Of a stretch of 64,000 nt of DNA, positions 11,501-25,100 are shown piece after piece. This stretch comes from Micropterus salmoides. Taxonomy: Eukaryota > Chordata > Actinopteri > Centrarchiformes > Centrarchidae. The stretch is from contig NW_024041373.1 of the NCBI RefSeq assembly GCF_014851395.1, forward strand, positions 20,454,250 to 20,518,249, given 5' to 3'. Under the pieces are notes generated by a model. That model was not told the DNA's origin, ran no database searches, and saw only the letters and a list, made by a program, of their open reading frames with translations. How positions within the stretch are numbered: position 1 is the first letter of the stretch; each line of letters opens with the position of its first letter. A program made the position numbers and the translations under genes.

Positions 11501-14500
11501 TGTTATGATGCCGCTTGCTAGATAGCTTCATGATTCCCACAGTTTAATTCAATTACTTTTCTCCCTGACTTGTACAATAGCTTAGACAAAAGTAGCAGGG
11601 TCTTAAATAACCTAATTTGAATAATCCTATAGCGCAGGAAGGATACATTTACATAACCACAATCTGGATTCCACTCAAGACACTGGGTGCTTTGACTGTA
11701 TCTTTGGTTTTGTTTCCATCTCCTAAAATTGGCTGGGAATTCATGCTATTTTCTGGAAAATACTGTAAGTACCAAAGAGACTTTATTAAATTGCTTCTTT
11801 TAGAAAGACGAGACTTTAATGCATCCTCGAATGTTTTGAAGCATGGTGCACTCAAATATATTAATTGTATAACTGTATATAATACCGGTTTGGATATGCC
11901 TACCCAAATGTATCCTTCCTAACTAACAGCAACATCCCTTTGCAAAGGCTTTTGACTTATGCTGCCTTCATGTGCAGAGCCCTCAGTACCTCAGCCTGAT
12001 CAAAGCAGTGTCCACAGCTCAATGAGACAAGGCTGGAAGATCTCCAGATAGATGAATAGATTAGCATCATTAATGGCAGTGACACAAGGATTTGATTGTG
12101 GCTCTTGTATTCCGGCTAGCGTGGCCCCTGGCGGGCTATCTCTCAGTGGTGAAGCACAGCCGACTCCAGCGGTCACAAAAAGGCAGGGCTGACTGATTGG
12201 CTGAGATGTTAATTTCATAGAGCTATATCCATGGCTACACTTCCATTTCATTAGGAGAGAGTCGCTTGTTCATCTAGAAGCGTCCACTTGACAAGCAAGC
12301 TAATTATCAGTGGCTGGGACTTGCCCAAAGATCGCCAGATTACTCATGCAAGAAGAAACTGAAGGAGCTTTTTGTGTATCTTTAGAAGCAAAGAAAAATG
12401 AGGAGGTAAAGAGCTGTGAAGCAGAGTGATGAATGATAATGACTTCCCTGGTATTTGGTACTTATGCTTAGAACAGAGTCTTGAAAACACATCCTCAATA
12501 ATGAATGATATGATCCCACACACGTAAGACGTAAACGTAAAAAAAATATACAGACCATTTATATAAGACACATTCTCCTGCTGTGTGAACGTGCTTTCAG
12601 CAGTTCCTTTCATGGGTCAAGTGCATTTTAAACGTAACCCTAGACAGGACATTGCCCTCCATTACAATCCCTAAAGTCCTAGCACAGACCTTCTCAAAAG
12701 ATGTTTTTCATGTGAAGCATCAAATCTATACGCATAAACACAGGAAGGCTCTTCAGTAATCATGTGGCTTTACTAAGTGCGTACATCTTCAAGCACACTT
12801 CCTGCAGCTGTATAGAATACCAAAGGAAATGAGTATCTATATACTGCAGTATCATCTTGACAAGAAAAATAATTTGTTACAATGTTTAAATGTGGACCGC
12901 ATGCGGTAAAAATAACAGTGGCTCTGAAATGTGCATGTTAATCAATTTAAACAATACTCACAAAAAAAAACAATATTTCTTCATCACTTTTACTCAGCAT
13001 TGATAAATCTTTGTTCAAATGTGAGTCAATCACACGGACACAAGGATTGGACATCATGCGTAGAAATGGTTCTGTTGGTTGAGTGAGTTCTATTATGCCA
13101 AGCAAACGGAATCGATGGCAGAGAAGTATTTGAGAGAATATGAAGGTTTATTCAATAATACTCTAGTGCTATAAAATACCATCATCAACTGAGCTTTGTG
13201 AGAGTTCTATTGCTGTCATGACTGCGTCTATTTTAACCTCTTTCTTTTTCTTTACTGGACTATCCATTTCCAACAGATGGGAGAGCAGAAGATGAAGCAA
13301 AAGAAAGCACCAGAGATAAAGGAAGGAAATGCCACATGACAGCACAAGGGAGGCCCATTTAATTTGCCAGGACCAAAGCATGACCAAAGCTGGGGAACAT
13401 TATGAATAAATGACATGCATTATTTCACATGGATCTGCTTTGACTTTCCCTGTTTTTGTTAACTTTGTAATTTTCCTGCTCTCTCTGCTCACAGCACCAC
13501 GCCTGCACAAATGGCAGCTTCTGAAATAAGTCCAGAGTGCCGGCATGTTCCTCCTCCCCTTTGTCTGTGCTGTAAAGAATGTCCCCTCACTGCTGCTGTG
13601 TAAATGTCCCCTGCTTTGCTGATGGATCTTCACAGGGTGGATTGAACAGCAGGGTCTGATTGAATTTCCCACCATTAGATTAATCTCAAGCAGACACATG
13701 GAACCGCCTGCACAGACGTATAAAAATGTATGCATGCACATCCGCATGAATATGAACATGATCAAATATACGCAAATACACGTACACAAAAAATACCCAT
13801 ACACAGAAAATGTGCATAAACACAGACACAACAAATGGTTTTTATATGGTTTTTATATTGTGTTTTATATGACCACTGTACATACCACAAAATATTTTGC
13901 CCCATCATTTGCCCTTGCATGTGTTTCAGCACACACAGTATGCAGTGCATGTACAGAGGCAACATCCTGCATGAATAAAGAAAGCTCAGCAGCGAGATCT
14001 CAAATTATTTTAATAATGAAATCTAATGCACTATTCATATTCAAACAATCTACTCGTCGAACAAAATTACCTATTTATTACGACCACAATGTAACAATAG
14101 AGTTGACAGCTATGTTTATTTCTCCTGACGTGATTGTACTTGCAGCTAATTACCACCTTCAATATGAAAATGTCCATCTTTTCTTATAGAGCGTGTTATG
14201 GTCTTCTGGTGGTAGTCAAGCTGCAAAACAAAACTTAAGACGGAGTGCTGGCAACGTCTATGTAAAGACAATTATCTCTTCACATTCAATTCAAGATCAG
14301 TGGATTTGGTTTTGATATAACTGCAAGTCATTTTAGGAAAAATGACCACAATCATCTCATAAAATATCTCTAAAATAATGCATTAGCTAAGTCAAGGCAG
14401 CACTATGTCTCTGTAAACTGTTTAAGATGGATTTCGTTTGTAACAAAGGGAGTCAATATTAAACAAAGAAAACTTTCAGAAACAGGCATAGCTTGTGGCA

Positions 14501-15044
14501 AAAACATCAAGGAGTTTAGAATTAAAGGCATTACTAACAATAGGAAATACATGATTACACAATGCTTATCTTTAGGTTTCGGCTGTAGTCTGTAATCACT
14601 GTGATACACAATTTTCATGGTTTTTGAACAGCAGTATCAGTTTTTCTGGTCAAATTTCCTTTGATTCCTTGCTGTTTTGCTGTTACCTTCTGTTCAGTAT
14701 AAGAAAATTGGATCAAATAGCTGTGTCACTACTGCAGCTGGACAGCTGTTTGTAGATATGGCAGGACATTCTTTGTTGTTTGTACATATGTCCACAGGAA
14801 GGAGTTTGAATCAATCTCTGTGGAACATTTGGTTCCTGACACATCTGTTTGTGCTCAGGCAAGGGTGTCATTTTTAACAATCTTGCTGACTGTCAAAGTA
14901 CTCTGCAGTAGTTGGTTCTAAATAAAACTTTTTGAAGTTTCACTGTGAGAGGTTGCTTGAATGTGTCGGTGTGTGCATATATTTCTTTTTTCAATTGGTG
15001 AGTTTGTGACTAGGATAACATGCTACAGTTTCAAGGACAGAAAC
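8578..15044. other. Unassigned noncoding DNA
   Basis: No gene-like structure was recognised. It contains a short ATC repeat (about 8988-9002), a TA-rich patch near 9650-9664 and a 12-bp perfect palindrome ACCGCATGCGGT at 12896-12907. Open frames such as 13698-14189 (+) and 13400-13834 (-) overlap each other over CA/TG-rich sequence and have no domain. Confidence 0.55.
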
Positions 15045-15225
15045 TTAAAGGTCCAATATTGTAGAAAGTGAGATTTCCATGTCTCTTTTTATTTTAAAGC
15101 AGGTCTAGGTGCTATATAAATACTGTGAATGTATCAAAATGCTCACAGCCCATATTCAGAAACTGTGCCTTAAAATGAGCTGTGTTGAGTAATGGGACAC
15201 CTTATTTCTGAAAGTCTCTGAGTTA
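15045..15225. repeat. Truncated dispersed repeat (TAAAGGTCCAATATTG end)
   Basis: The segment starts TAAAGGTCCAATATTGTAGA and continues GTGAGATTTCCATGTCTC. From memory it matches one end of a short, high-copy fish DNA element. Its expected second half is not found downstream, because a SINE begins at 15226. I cannot name the family. Confidence 0.45.
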
Positions 15226-15430
15226 ACATTTACATTTATTCATTTAACTGACACTTTTATCCAAAGCGACTTACAGTTGCGATATACATCAGATGGCAAT
15301 ACATAGCATACACCTGGAGGCATTAAGTGTCTTGCTCTGGGACACATTTGTGGATGTGTCGCAGTGGTCATCGAACCGGTCTCTCACACCAAAGGCATGT
15401 GTATTATCCAATGTGCCAGCGCCACCCCCC
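15226..15430 (-). mobile_element. tRNA-derived SINE
   Basis: This is the best-preserved head of the four copies. On the minus strand the A box is TGGCACATTGG (15408-15418) and the B box GGTTCGATGAC (15367-15377), about 30 bp apart. The tail reads AAGTCGCTTTGGATAAAAGT then GTCAGTTAAATGAATAAATG. It abuts the truncated repeat at 15045-15225. Confidence 0.85.
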
Positions 15431-15491
15431 GCAACAGTTTGAGTCAAACATAGGCGTATATTTGGAGCTCTGGTTATTTTTTTCTTGCAGA

Positions 15492-15790
15492 TGGTTTGTA
15501 AAACAAACAGCCAGAGGAGGTGCTACAGTGGATTGTACCAGCACCACTGTTGGCAGGTAAAGCCTAGTACTGCGTGTGGAGGGTCAGCCCAGCAGCAGCT
15601 CGCTCTGCAGACACCCGGCCTATCCGCTCTGCCTAGCCCAGAGACAATCCAGTAGCTAAGAGTGGCTCCCCAAGATGAGTAACAGCAGGCCGGGCAGTGG
15701 GACCTGAAGAGGTCTGTGTGTTTACCGGGGAAACAACAGCTCACAACCTGCTGTATCAGCATTGCCGCTGGCTGTGTGTTTTACAAACCA
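15492..15790. mobile_element. Foldback-type nonautonomous element (about 300 bp)
   Basis: The left end TGGTTTGTAAAACAAACAGC and right end GCTGTGTGTTTTACAAACCA are inverted copies with one mismatch. Similarity continues inward with interruptions (CAGCCAGAGGAGGTGCTACA against CAGCCAGCGGCAATGCTGAT). The core is GC-richer than its surroundings. No clear target duplication was found, so the superfamily is unknown. Confidence 0.65.
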
Positions 15791-18700
15791 ACCACAAGTA
15801 AAACAAATGTACAGCTACACATAATACAGCCTCTATGCTTCAACGTTAACTCATAGTCCTTCAGAATGTAAAACGGGGACAATTATGTAACACAGCTCTG
15901 TTCATCATATCATGACTGTTTTCATCAATAAGCTATAAATTAATCACTTGATAATTTATCACTCTATTTTTCCTTTCACATCAGTTTTTACCCCTCTATT
16001 TTTCAATATACATGCATTTTTATCACTTACTTGGGGTAAGAATGAATCCTTACCCCAAGTGAGGGAGTAAGGGAGACTCCACATACAGTACCTGGTGAAA
16101 TAATTCAGTATGAGTTAGAAACTAAAACAGATTAAAATAGCAGTAAAACGTACTAAGATGCAAAGACAGGAGGTTAGGGTTACTATTCAAGACCATTTCT
16201 GCAATGGATGGACTTGAATGGAGTCCACCCACAGCTCAGACAGTGCAATTCCCAAGTCTAATTTCCTAAACATACATTCATCTTAAAACCATGTGTTGAT
16301 GCAATGTGCTGTGCCTGTATTATGTAGTAAATATGAACAAATGTTAACACGTATTAGGCACCCTGAGGATCTCCCTGTGACCGTTCAATTAGAGTATGAT
16401 CCTCTCACTAGCCCCTGTTGAAAACTTCAGAAGCTCAGATTTTATGGAGAAAAAGGAAGGAGTCAAAGTAAATTTTGGGATGACATAGTAATTATGGCTT
16501 TGTCAGTAATCTGCACTGTTTTGATGGATTTCTATTTAATTCAGAAACAGAATAGTATACCAAATTGGCTAAGGCACCAAGATACATTTGTGCAGACAGT
16601 TTTGATGGTTTGGAGAGTGAAGACAGAATAAATAATTTCCAAAAGAACTGCACAAGTTCTACTGAACTAGCTAATACAGTCTGAGAGATATATACAAAAT
16701 AATGATGACTAATATGAATATACGTAGGACAGATTTCAGTGGACTAAAGATATGTATTTCAGTCAAATTTATAAACTAAGTTGTTAAGTTGAACTGTTAA
16801 CTGTACTATAAATAGATATTCTAATTCAAGGAAACCAGTTAAACCTATGTGTGTGTTAAATGCCTCTAGCAATATTTGTGTTGTGTTGAATTGCAACAAT
16901 CAGAAACGAGAAGGCAAGAATGATATTGTTATCATACTTGTAGCCCTCTGTAAGAGATTATTCAAACATTATCAAAAATTCTAACTGTAGCATAATTTAG
17001 GGTTTTGTGTTTGTTTACTAAAACACATCATTTTCTCTCAGTCTTCGAGCTATTTCTTTTGTTGTTTGATTTGGTGATAAATAAATCTGTTGTATTATGT
17101 TACAAAAAGTAACTTCCGGTACTTCACGATTTCTTACATTAAGATTTGACTGTGTCCTAGATTTGTTCAAGTTAAGACAGCAATAGCCTTACTAGAAAAG
17201 AAAAATAAAAGAAATAAGCTGCATATTGTGGATTAAAATCGGTCTGAATGCAATAACACCGTTTAATAAGTGTGCAGCTCACAGTGAGGTCAAAGGTCAG
17301 GGACAAGGAATAATGGTTGAGATAATACAAATATCTTATTTTGGAGAGCATTGAATATACTTTTCATTTCATTATTTTTCAAATATACTACTGAAACACA
17401 ATTTGAAATGTCATTATTGTGATATGATAACTGGTGCTGTAGTGAAAAAACACCATATTGTACATATAGATCCCACACAAAAAAAGCACCATTAGGCATA
17501 ACATATGAAGAGAGGTGGTTTCTCTGAAGCAGGCTTAAATGTCACATAGGCTGAAAAGGAGAATGTATATCAACATCAGACAACCTGGCCAGCTTATCAC
17601 AGGTGTACTAAAGACATCTGCGTCATAATAATTTTCTCTTTGCAAGAATTATCATGTTCATCCCGACTGACATCTTCAGTAAACATCATGACCCCTTTCT
17701 TACATTTAAAGCTCTTTTGGTATGATAGAGTTCTTCTTACACCTTCTTACTTCATGGTGGAAAGAACTAAACCAGGAGCCAGTAAGTAGGATCTCAACTC
17801 CATGCACATTTAATTGAAATGAAACACATGCAATGGTGTGCTTTGTTAATCCCCTGAAACTAAATTGTGCTCTCAGTAACGTCAAGGCCACCTTCACAAT
17901 TTTGTAAGATCATTCTTCCCCCTGAAGCCCAGGTTGCTATGCCAGCAAAAAATCCAAAAGTATACACGCTAAAACTCTAATTAAAGCTCTGGTACTGGAG
18001 ATGTGGGTGATGAATATCTAAAACATATATTCATATCTGCTAATTCTGTATTTTACAACATAAACAGGCATGGCAGTAAATGGATAGACTGTATAGCACA
18101 CGTATGTAAGAGACATATATTTAAAACACACAAATCACCACTTCCAAAATTACCAGCTTATTTCAATAGCATGCATTAACCTATCATCTATTGTACCCTG
18201 AAGTCCAATTTTCAATCATGGAAGGTGGATTGTTTATGATACATACATTGAATGCATATTCAGAAGTTTAAAAAAGAATAACAGAGAAGCCTTTTTAGGA
18301 ATCCAACTTCAGACCTTTGCATTTGGTTAGCCTTAGCCTGGAGCAGCTTGAACATTATAGAGGAATCACTCTCACTGGACAGATCATAATCAGTGTGTAC
18401 CCGGCATCAACATGTGGGTCATTTCTTTGCGCTGTTTCTCCACGGCTATATTGTAGGTGACGCAGCACTTGTGCGGACACTCAGGTCTTAGAGGTGCTGC
18501 TACTTTCTGCCTTCACACCAGATGGCAAATCCCAACTCACTCTTTCTTCTCATCGTGACGCTCATTTTTCTCAGTTTTACCATGGATGGCAGTCAATGCT
18601 ATTCTTGCTGAGTGAGATATCGTCTGCTGCCAAAGATGGCATCGCGACGCCCGCCGTCAAGTCAAATGAATGCAGATACTTTTATGAGATGCAAGCTTCT

Positions 18701-20323
18701 GTTTACAGCAATAATTTCTCTCAGTGGGGGTTATCACTGTGAAGCACCCTGCGTATAGATCATCTGTTAAACACATCTCATCTCTCACGCTCTCTCCCTT
18801 CTAAACTCCCTCAGCATAACAGTGGCTAATTAGTTCTACCCAGTTTTGCACTAATTTACCGCAGTACTTTCGACCATCCTCAAATCTCAAAAGGTGTTTA
18901 AAGATAAATGTGTCTGCACTATTGTTGTCCATTTGTGTGTGTTTATGCTTGTCAGTGTGTTCTGCCTGATGAAGACACGACTTGCCACGATGATGTATGC
19001 ATGATAAGCAAATGTGAATCAAACTGTGAGCTGAACTGCAGCAGCAGAAAATGACAGAGAGAGAGGGTGAAAGGGGAGAGACGGAGAGACACTGAAAAGA
19101 GACAGCGACAAGAGCTGCTGAGCCTCTGGGCTGGGTAATTGTAATGGTGTCAAATGAATAAGGTCATTACTGTTAATGTCTTTCAGGGCATTACAGTCAA
19201 TTTGTTATGTCCTTTATACACCCAGGCAATGCATGGATTATGACACAAAGGCTAAAGTATAATTTGCATCACTTGAATATATACCAAACAGACAGATTAC
19301 TATTGTCTTACTTTTATATTTCACACTGATGACTTTGCATGAAATAATGCAGCCACTCTTAGCTGTGGATTAAAGGAACGAAGATGAGTTCTTCTGAATA
19401 ATTTGGCATTATCTTTTCTTGTTTTTAGAAAATGATCAAATAACTTTCTCCCATTAAAGACTCAAATATCTCTTCCTGACAGCATGTACAAATCCCAAAC
19501 AGTCAATTTAAAATGCAAAGATTTTAAAAATAGAACTATAGCTACTAGAACTGCATTGAGCAGAACTGACAAATATTCTCTGGTTGCAGCTGTGTTTGAT
19601 TGGCTGCTTTGCTCTGTTTAATGTGGTAGTAAACAAAATATTTTAGGTCAGACCAAACCAGACTTCACCTTGGGCTTAAGGAAATTGTGGTTTGTGGTGG
19701 GCATTTTTCACTTTCTTTCTGTCAAATAGATGAATCAATAATGCAAACAAGCAGTAGTTTCAGCCCTTGTAGCTACACAAATAAATGTATATTGACAAGC
19801 GTTGCTCCTCTGTCAGAGTCACTGACTGCTCTGATGTGCACCTATGTGCTGCTAATGACCCTTGACCTTGATGGATGCCCCTAGGTCCTGGACAGCCCCA
19901 TTTGTCTACTGACAGTCTGTCTACCCAGCAGGTCCTCTCGGGCTTTACTTTCGGCCACTGACCCGCACTGATGAAAAACCAGGCCGTCTGTTAGCTTTAT
20001 CAAGCCAGGCTTGTTGGCACATGATGCAACCCACTGCCACCCATAAACACATTCACTCATACATACACACTTAGACAATACACAAAACAGTACACTTGCA
20101 GGCACTTTAGGACAATTATTGGGGCATGCGCGCAAATGCTGTACGCATAGATGAGAGTTTACATACACACATGCACACACATACATGCACAGTTTCAATC
20201 TTAACATGTCTCAGCTGGCATTGAGTGGCTGTACTAACACCATGACTCCTGCCATATGGTTGGTGAGACACTGCTCTTCATTAGGGCTCAAAGCGACAGC
20301 CCACCAGGGCTAAGCTGTAACTC
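15791..20323. other. Unassigned noncoding DNA
   Basis: No supported gene. It contains a perfect hairpin at 16029-16060 (listed separately) and a somewhat CpG-rich island around 18410-18740 without a recognisable product. A CA-rich patch lies near 20040-20190. Confidence 0.55.
16029..16060. other. Perfect 12-bp inverted repeat (hairpin)
   Basis: ACTTGGGGTAAG (16029-16040), an 8-base spacer, then CTTACCCCAAGT (16049-16060). It could form a short hairpin. It is too short for a typical microRNA precursor, and no promoter or partner element was seen. Confidence 0.6.
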
Positions 20324-20331
20324 ACTGACAC
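20324..20331. repeat. Target site duplication, left copy
   Basis: ACTGACAC is repeated exactly at 21897-21904, flanking the element at 20332-21896. Confidence 0.85.
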
Positions 20332-21896
20332 CAGGGGCGTTTCCTGGCCCTTGAAACATTGTGGGCTTGGCCCCCCCTCCTATCCAAAGTAGATCTATAA
20401 AGCAACAGTTAATGACCTCTACTTGTATTGACCCACAATATAACACACAGAAACTCTATCAACCATTTCATTTTCTGTTGCTATCTTGTTATGCCATTTG
20501 TGAAACTGAACCGTATACCGACTTTACCTATAAATTATTGAGCTACATTTAAATTATATATAATGTATCAATACATTATTCAGATTTTTATGATTACTAC
20601 CAATAATAATTACCACTGACAATATTAATTGGGTGGGGGGTTAGGGGGTCCTCCCCCTTCATTTCCTGCATTCTGGGGAATTTTCTTGCACCCATCTGTT
20701 GAGGAAATGTCTTTATTTATATATAAGGAAACACAAAATTCCTGTGATCCTGGTGACAATTCAAAATATAAAACATATAGTGTAAAATAATGCAGTTTGG
20801 CTCTCAGGCATTCTGTATTGCTGTCGGATGTTTCTCCTGTAGATCAGCTTCTCATTTAATTTCATCCCTGCTGAATCAGGCACACATACAGGCATGATTG
20901 AAGTAAAGGCACCATTTCACCTCAATGAGAAATTAATTAATTTTAATTCAGTTATAAACTCCTGGCACCTGTGTTTCAGCAGGTTTTCTGCTGATGTTCA
21001 AAACTTTATGCACACTCTCTCCCACAATATCTGTGTTCTTTGACATTTGCAGAATAATATTTTGAGGCAAAAGCCTTAATATTACGAGAATAAAATCGCA
21101 ATCTGATGAGAATGAAGTCATAATATTTTCCCACTGCTGTGCATTACCCTGCGTTATTGCTCTGCTGATGGTAGTATTCTATCTGACAGACACAGAGCCC
21201 ATCTGGGACTGTAGTGGATGAGATGAGCACGCTGCTCTTCATCAGAGGTAGAAAAAACCGAAACTGTTGTGATCAGACAGAAATCTCAACACAGATCCAC
21301 ACAAATGTAAACTTCAGCTCCTCTGATAAAGTTCAGCTCACTTTCTTAAGAGGGAATTAAGCATCCTGGAGCAAAAAGAGAGTCAAACAGAGCAAAGGTG
21401 TCTCTGAGCGAGGAGGAACGAGACAGCAGGACACAGATCGACGGGTGTCTGGGACGCGGTCAGGTGTGTCATGTTATTCTCTTGCTACTTTGCGGTGGAC
21501 TGGTTTGTGCAGCAAATGCACAGACCAGAAACTGACTGGCAACATTTATATCTAAATGTATTGATTACAATTTTGCTACGGACAATTCAGTTGTTGCTGA
21601 CAAGCCCTGAAGCTGTGAGCAATGCACCTTCTATCTCTATGCAGGCATGATGAGTAACGGTGTGGGGGTTACGTGAACTTGAAACTAAATGTAGCAATAT
21701 TATTGCATGTAGCCTCTATTCTTTGAAGACATGCGAGACAGGCTGCATCCATAAACTGTATATAAGGGCTTCATCATGAAGATTATTACATATTAATATG
21801 GAAAATATTTTTGATATTGTTGTTGAGTTACATTCGGGGCTACAGTTAAAACATCCGGGGCTAAAGCCCCAGAAAAATGACCTGGCGACGCCAATG
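20332..21896. mobile_element. hAT-type nonautonomous DNA transposon
   Basis: It begins CAGGGGCGTTTCCTGG and ends with the inverse of CATTGGCGTCGCCAGG. The CAG/CAT start and perfect 8-bp duplication fit the hAT superfamily. Close to each end is a GGGGCTAAAGCCCC-like or GGGCTTGGCCCC-like palindromic motif, as seen in related fish repeats. A G-run/C-run pair (GGGGGGTTAGGGGGTCC then TCCCCC) lies near 20634-20660. The 1565 bp hold no transposase-like frame. An LINE tail lies 170 bp beyond its right end. Confidence 0.75.
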
Positions 21897-21904
21897 ACTG
21901 ACAC
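21897..21904. repeat. Target site duplication, right copy
   Basis: ACTGACAC, identical to 20324-20331. Confidence 0.85.
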
Positions 21905-22065
21905 ATCATGGTCAAATTACCTAAATTACCACATGAAGATCCATTTTAAAAGAAAAGATAAGTTCACCAGTTTATCTACTGACAGGCAGCAGAAACTGTC
22001 TTCCACATTTAGGAGATATTTCTATATTGGCAGAAGGCAAAAACAATTATTCTTGGAGAGTGAGG

Positions 22066-22160
22066 GGTGGCCCTGCGATGGATTGGCGACCTGTCTAGGA
22101 TTGTCTCTAGCCCTCCTAGACCCTGTACGCAGGATAAGCGGTTGACGATGAATGGATGGA
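22066..22160 (+). mobile_element. 3' end of an RTE/Rex-like LINE or dependent SINE
   Basis: The segment contains GGCCCTGCGATGGATTGGCG, then ACGCAGGATAAGCGGTTGAC, and ends in GATGAATGGATGGA. From memory this is the tail of fish RTE-type retroposons, which end in short GATG/ATGG repeats. Only about 95 bp is present, so the copy is heavily 5'-truncated. The same tail recurs at 61584-61710. Confidence 0.6.
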
Positions 22161-25100
22161 GTGAAGGGTGTTTCTGATTAATGTTGAGTAATGGTACATT
22201 TCTGCAGTAGTCTTCAAATTAGCCATTTGTGACATTAACCCTTAAAAGCTAAATTAAAAGCACATTCAACAGGATTTACAGAAGGCAGACACAATAGCAT
22301 GAACCTGTGTGCAACAAAATGCAATTCAATGCAATAGCCTTTCAAAGAGTACTACGTTTGTTCAGTTCAATTTTATACAATTGTGAAGCTAATTTTGTTG
22401 TTGGAATAATGCCAGAAGACATTTTTCGACTGGAGTACTACTCCTACTTTCCTACCTGTACCTATTCAAAAAGGTACATATGCGGCATTGTTATAGAAGT
22501 TGTCCGCAAACACTCAACCCATACTAAAATAATACACAAAACACTACTGGGTCAAAGAAATACTGTATATACTGTGTGAAATGGAGAACATTACCTACTG
22601 AAGGCAGAGGATATGTCTCATCCTCTGTTTAGTATGGTTCACTTTTACAGCAAGATAAAGAACTACATTCTGACTGTCCGTCTTGCAGCTTGTCCTATCG
22701 AAAGCCAACACACATAACATGAACTGAACACGCCATGGTCAAATGCTGGTTTCTCTCTTCCTAAGATGGTATTCTCTCCTTTGGGGCCCTCACTGTAAAT
22801 GTGACAAGGGACATGTGCTGTTACCTAGATGCCACACTTTAAATTGACAAGAAGGACATGGCAGTTTCATGGGTAATAGAATGAATAATATAAACTACTG
22901 CATGCTACCTGTTCCAAGCAAGATTACTATTTTCATTACTAAAAACCAAAGTCAGCAATGGCCATCTCTGCTTTCTTTGATGAATTCAGACAGCTCTTGA
23001 ATATAAATACCTATTTTGTTGGGTAACAGAGACTGCTCCATCAACTCATTTGTTTGTCTTATCAAAATGCAAGGTTTTTTATTTACTACATAGAGGGAAA
23101 AATATTTACTATTAGTTAACAGCTTTCCTTTTATCTGTACAGTGACACTCTCTCCTTTATATTTCTCATCTGCCTGTATAAATACATTTTTATACAGTAC
23201 AGTGAAAATCAAGTTTCATTTCCAAGAGTATGTCCCCCTTACCCCTAACACTTCTCCTGACTGAGGGAGAGAGAAGATATATGCCTTATAGGTTCTGCTT
23301 TTTCAAACTTGATTTTATTTAATTAGTTAATTCTTTGATGTCACATTGTCAGATTGTGCTGTTTGGAAACCTACAGGTTAAAATAGTTTCCACTGTGTGC
23401 ACCATCAGATTGCTTTGACGGAAACTATTACTCATGCTTCAATAGACTGTTCATAACCACAGGGCATTAAAGTGCTTTGAAAGGGCTATCATTTAAAATT
23501 CCACTTGTACGCCCTGCTCACCACTGTTTTAGTTAACTGAGGTTGTGACTTTCAATAACTGTAATTGGCTACAGGTAAACTTTAACACATTCTCCATTAA
23601 TTGATTCTAAAGATTATATTTTATTGGACCATGATGCTGTATTATGTCTTTGGCCTTAAAATCCATGCATGTAGTAGAGCAGCAGCAAAAAAACATTTGT
23701 TCTTTCTTAAGTAAACTATCATTTATTATCTAAATTAACTGATTAATTGTTTGTCTATAAAATGTCAGCATTGAGTTAAAGCAAAAATTAAAGAAAGTAC
23801 AAGATATAGTAGTCAGTTGACTAGTTCAGGTAAGAAATGTACTGTTTATATGAGAGATAGATATTAACCAAAGGGATATCAATACTGAGGTTTTTCACCA
23901 CATACATGTAGTAGTGTGAGAAAGAAAATGGCTGTTTAAATATTTAGAATTTAAACAGCATGAACGCTGGCACATTCCATTTGCTCAAGAGAAAACATAT
24001 TGGAAACCTCATTAACCCCATTCAAATGAGCCAGTCAGTAACTGTAAAAAGGTCAGGACCTTCTCCCATTTCCATTATGATGTTGCAAAAACAGTCCATT
24101 CATTTACTTTGGAAATAACACAGTATAGTCATAGTAATTGTTATGGGGTCTAAATTTTAATGTATTAGTTGTGCTGTTGACATATGCTTTCTGTGAAGGT
24201 ATTACACACAAGCACGCAAATGCATATACTTTAAATGGCATGCTATTTTCCACAGCTCTGATTGGTTTCTGTGTCTAGAGGGCTCGTCAGATTAATAGGG
24301 ATGATGCATTCTGCGACCCATTTTGCTATTCTCTGCTTGTCCCCAACGCAAATGTTTGAACAGCTACAATACTATATGATGAGGTCTCACTATGAATACA
24401 AAAATGGAGAGACAGGTGTGGTAGAGGCCAGTTTCCAGAAAGATTAAATGAGAAAAATGCATCTGAGGTGGAGCGAGGGGGAAGCAGGGAGGAGGCAGGC
24501 GCTACCTGTGGGACTATCTAACATCCCATCTGCCCTGCAACCGTGCACAGATAACAAGACTAGGGACCTCTACAAACACCCCTGTCATCACAGCAGCAAG
24601 AACAAACCCCACTGGAGTGAGAGATAAAAACACAATGAAATTGTGATTCACACTATTATGGTGGTTGCTGTTTTTGTTTTTTTATTCAAGATGTTCTGTT
24701 GTTCTATTAACCCGATGCGACCCCAATAAAATCAGAAAAAAACATCACTATTGGTTTCGCAACTATTGATGATTACAAGATCATTGTAATTTTCAATTAC
24801 AGTATTCAAACTAAAACTATATTGTTGTGAACTACAGACTTATTACATTGTTCACTGGCAATGGCTGTATGCTTATGTTTATTATCTATTAATGATGGTG
24901 TTGGCCATCATAGTGCACAATCATAACAGTACTGCTTACAGAGGAGTGGTTTTGATATATGTATACATGCACAAATAAATGACTGCAAATAAGTATTTGT
25001 CCTGCCTTTCAGTTTATTGGCCTAACTGGCCAATGGAGCATGCAAATTAGGGCTATGGCAGCTGTTCCAAAGGAGTAACAGAAAACATTATTCCCTGGAA

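Noticed and set aside
13698..14189. 163-codon open frame on the plus strand
   Set aside because: It overlaps another long frame on the opposite strand over CA/TG-rich sequence and has no domain, splice context or codon pattern suggesting a gene.
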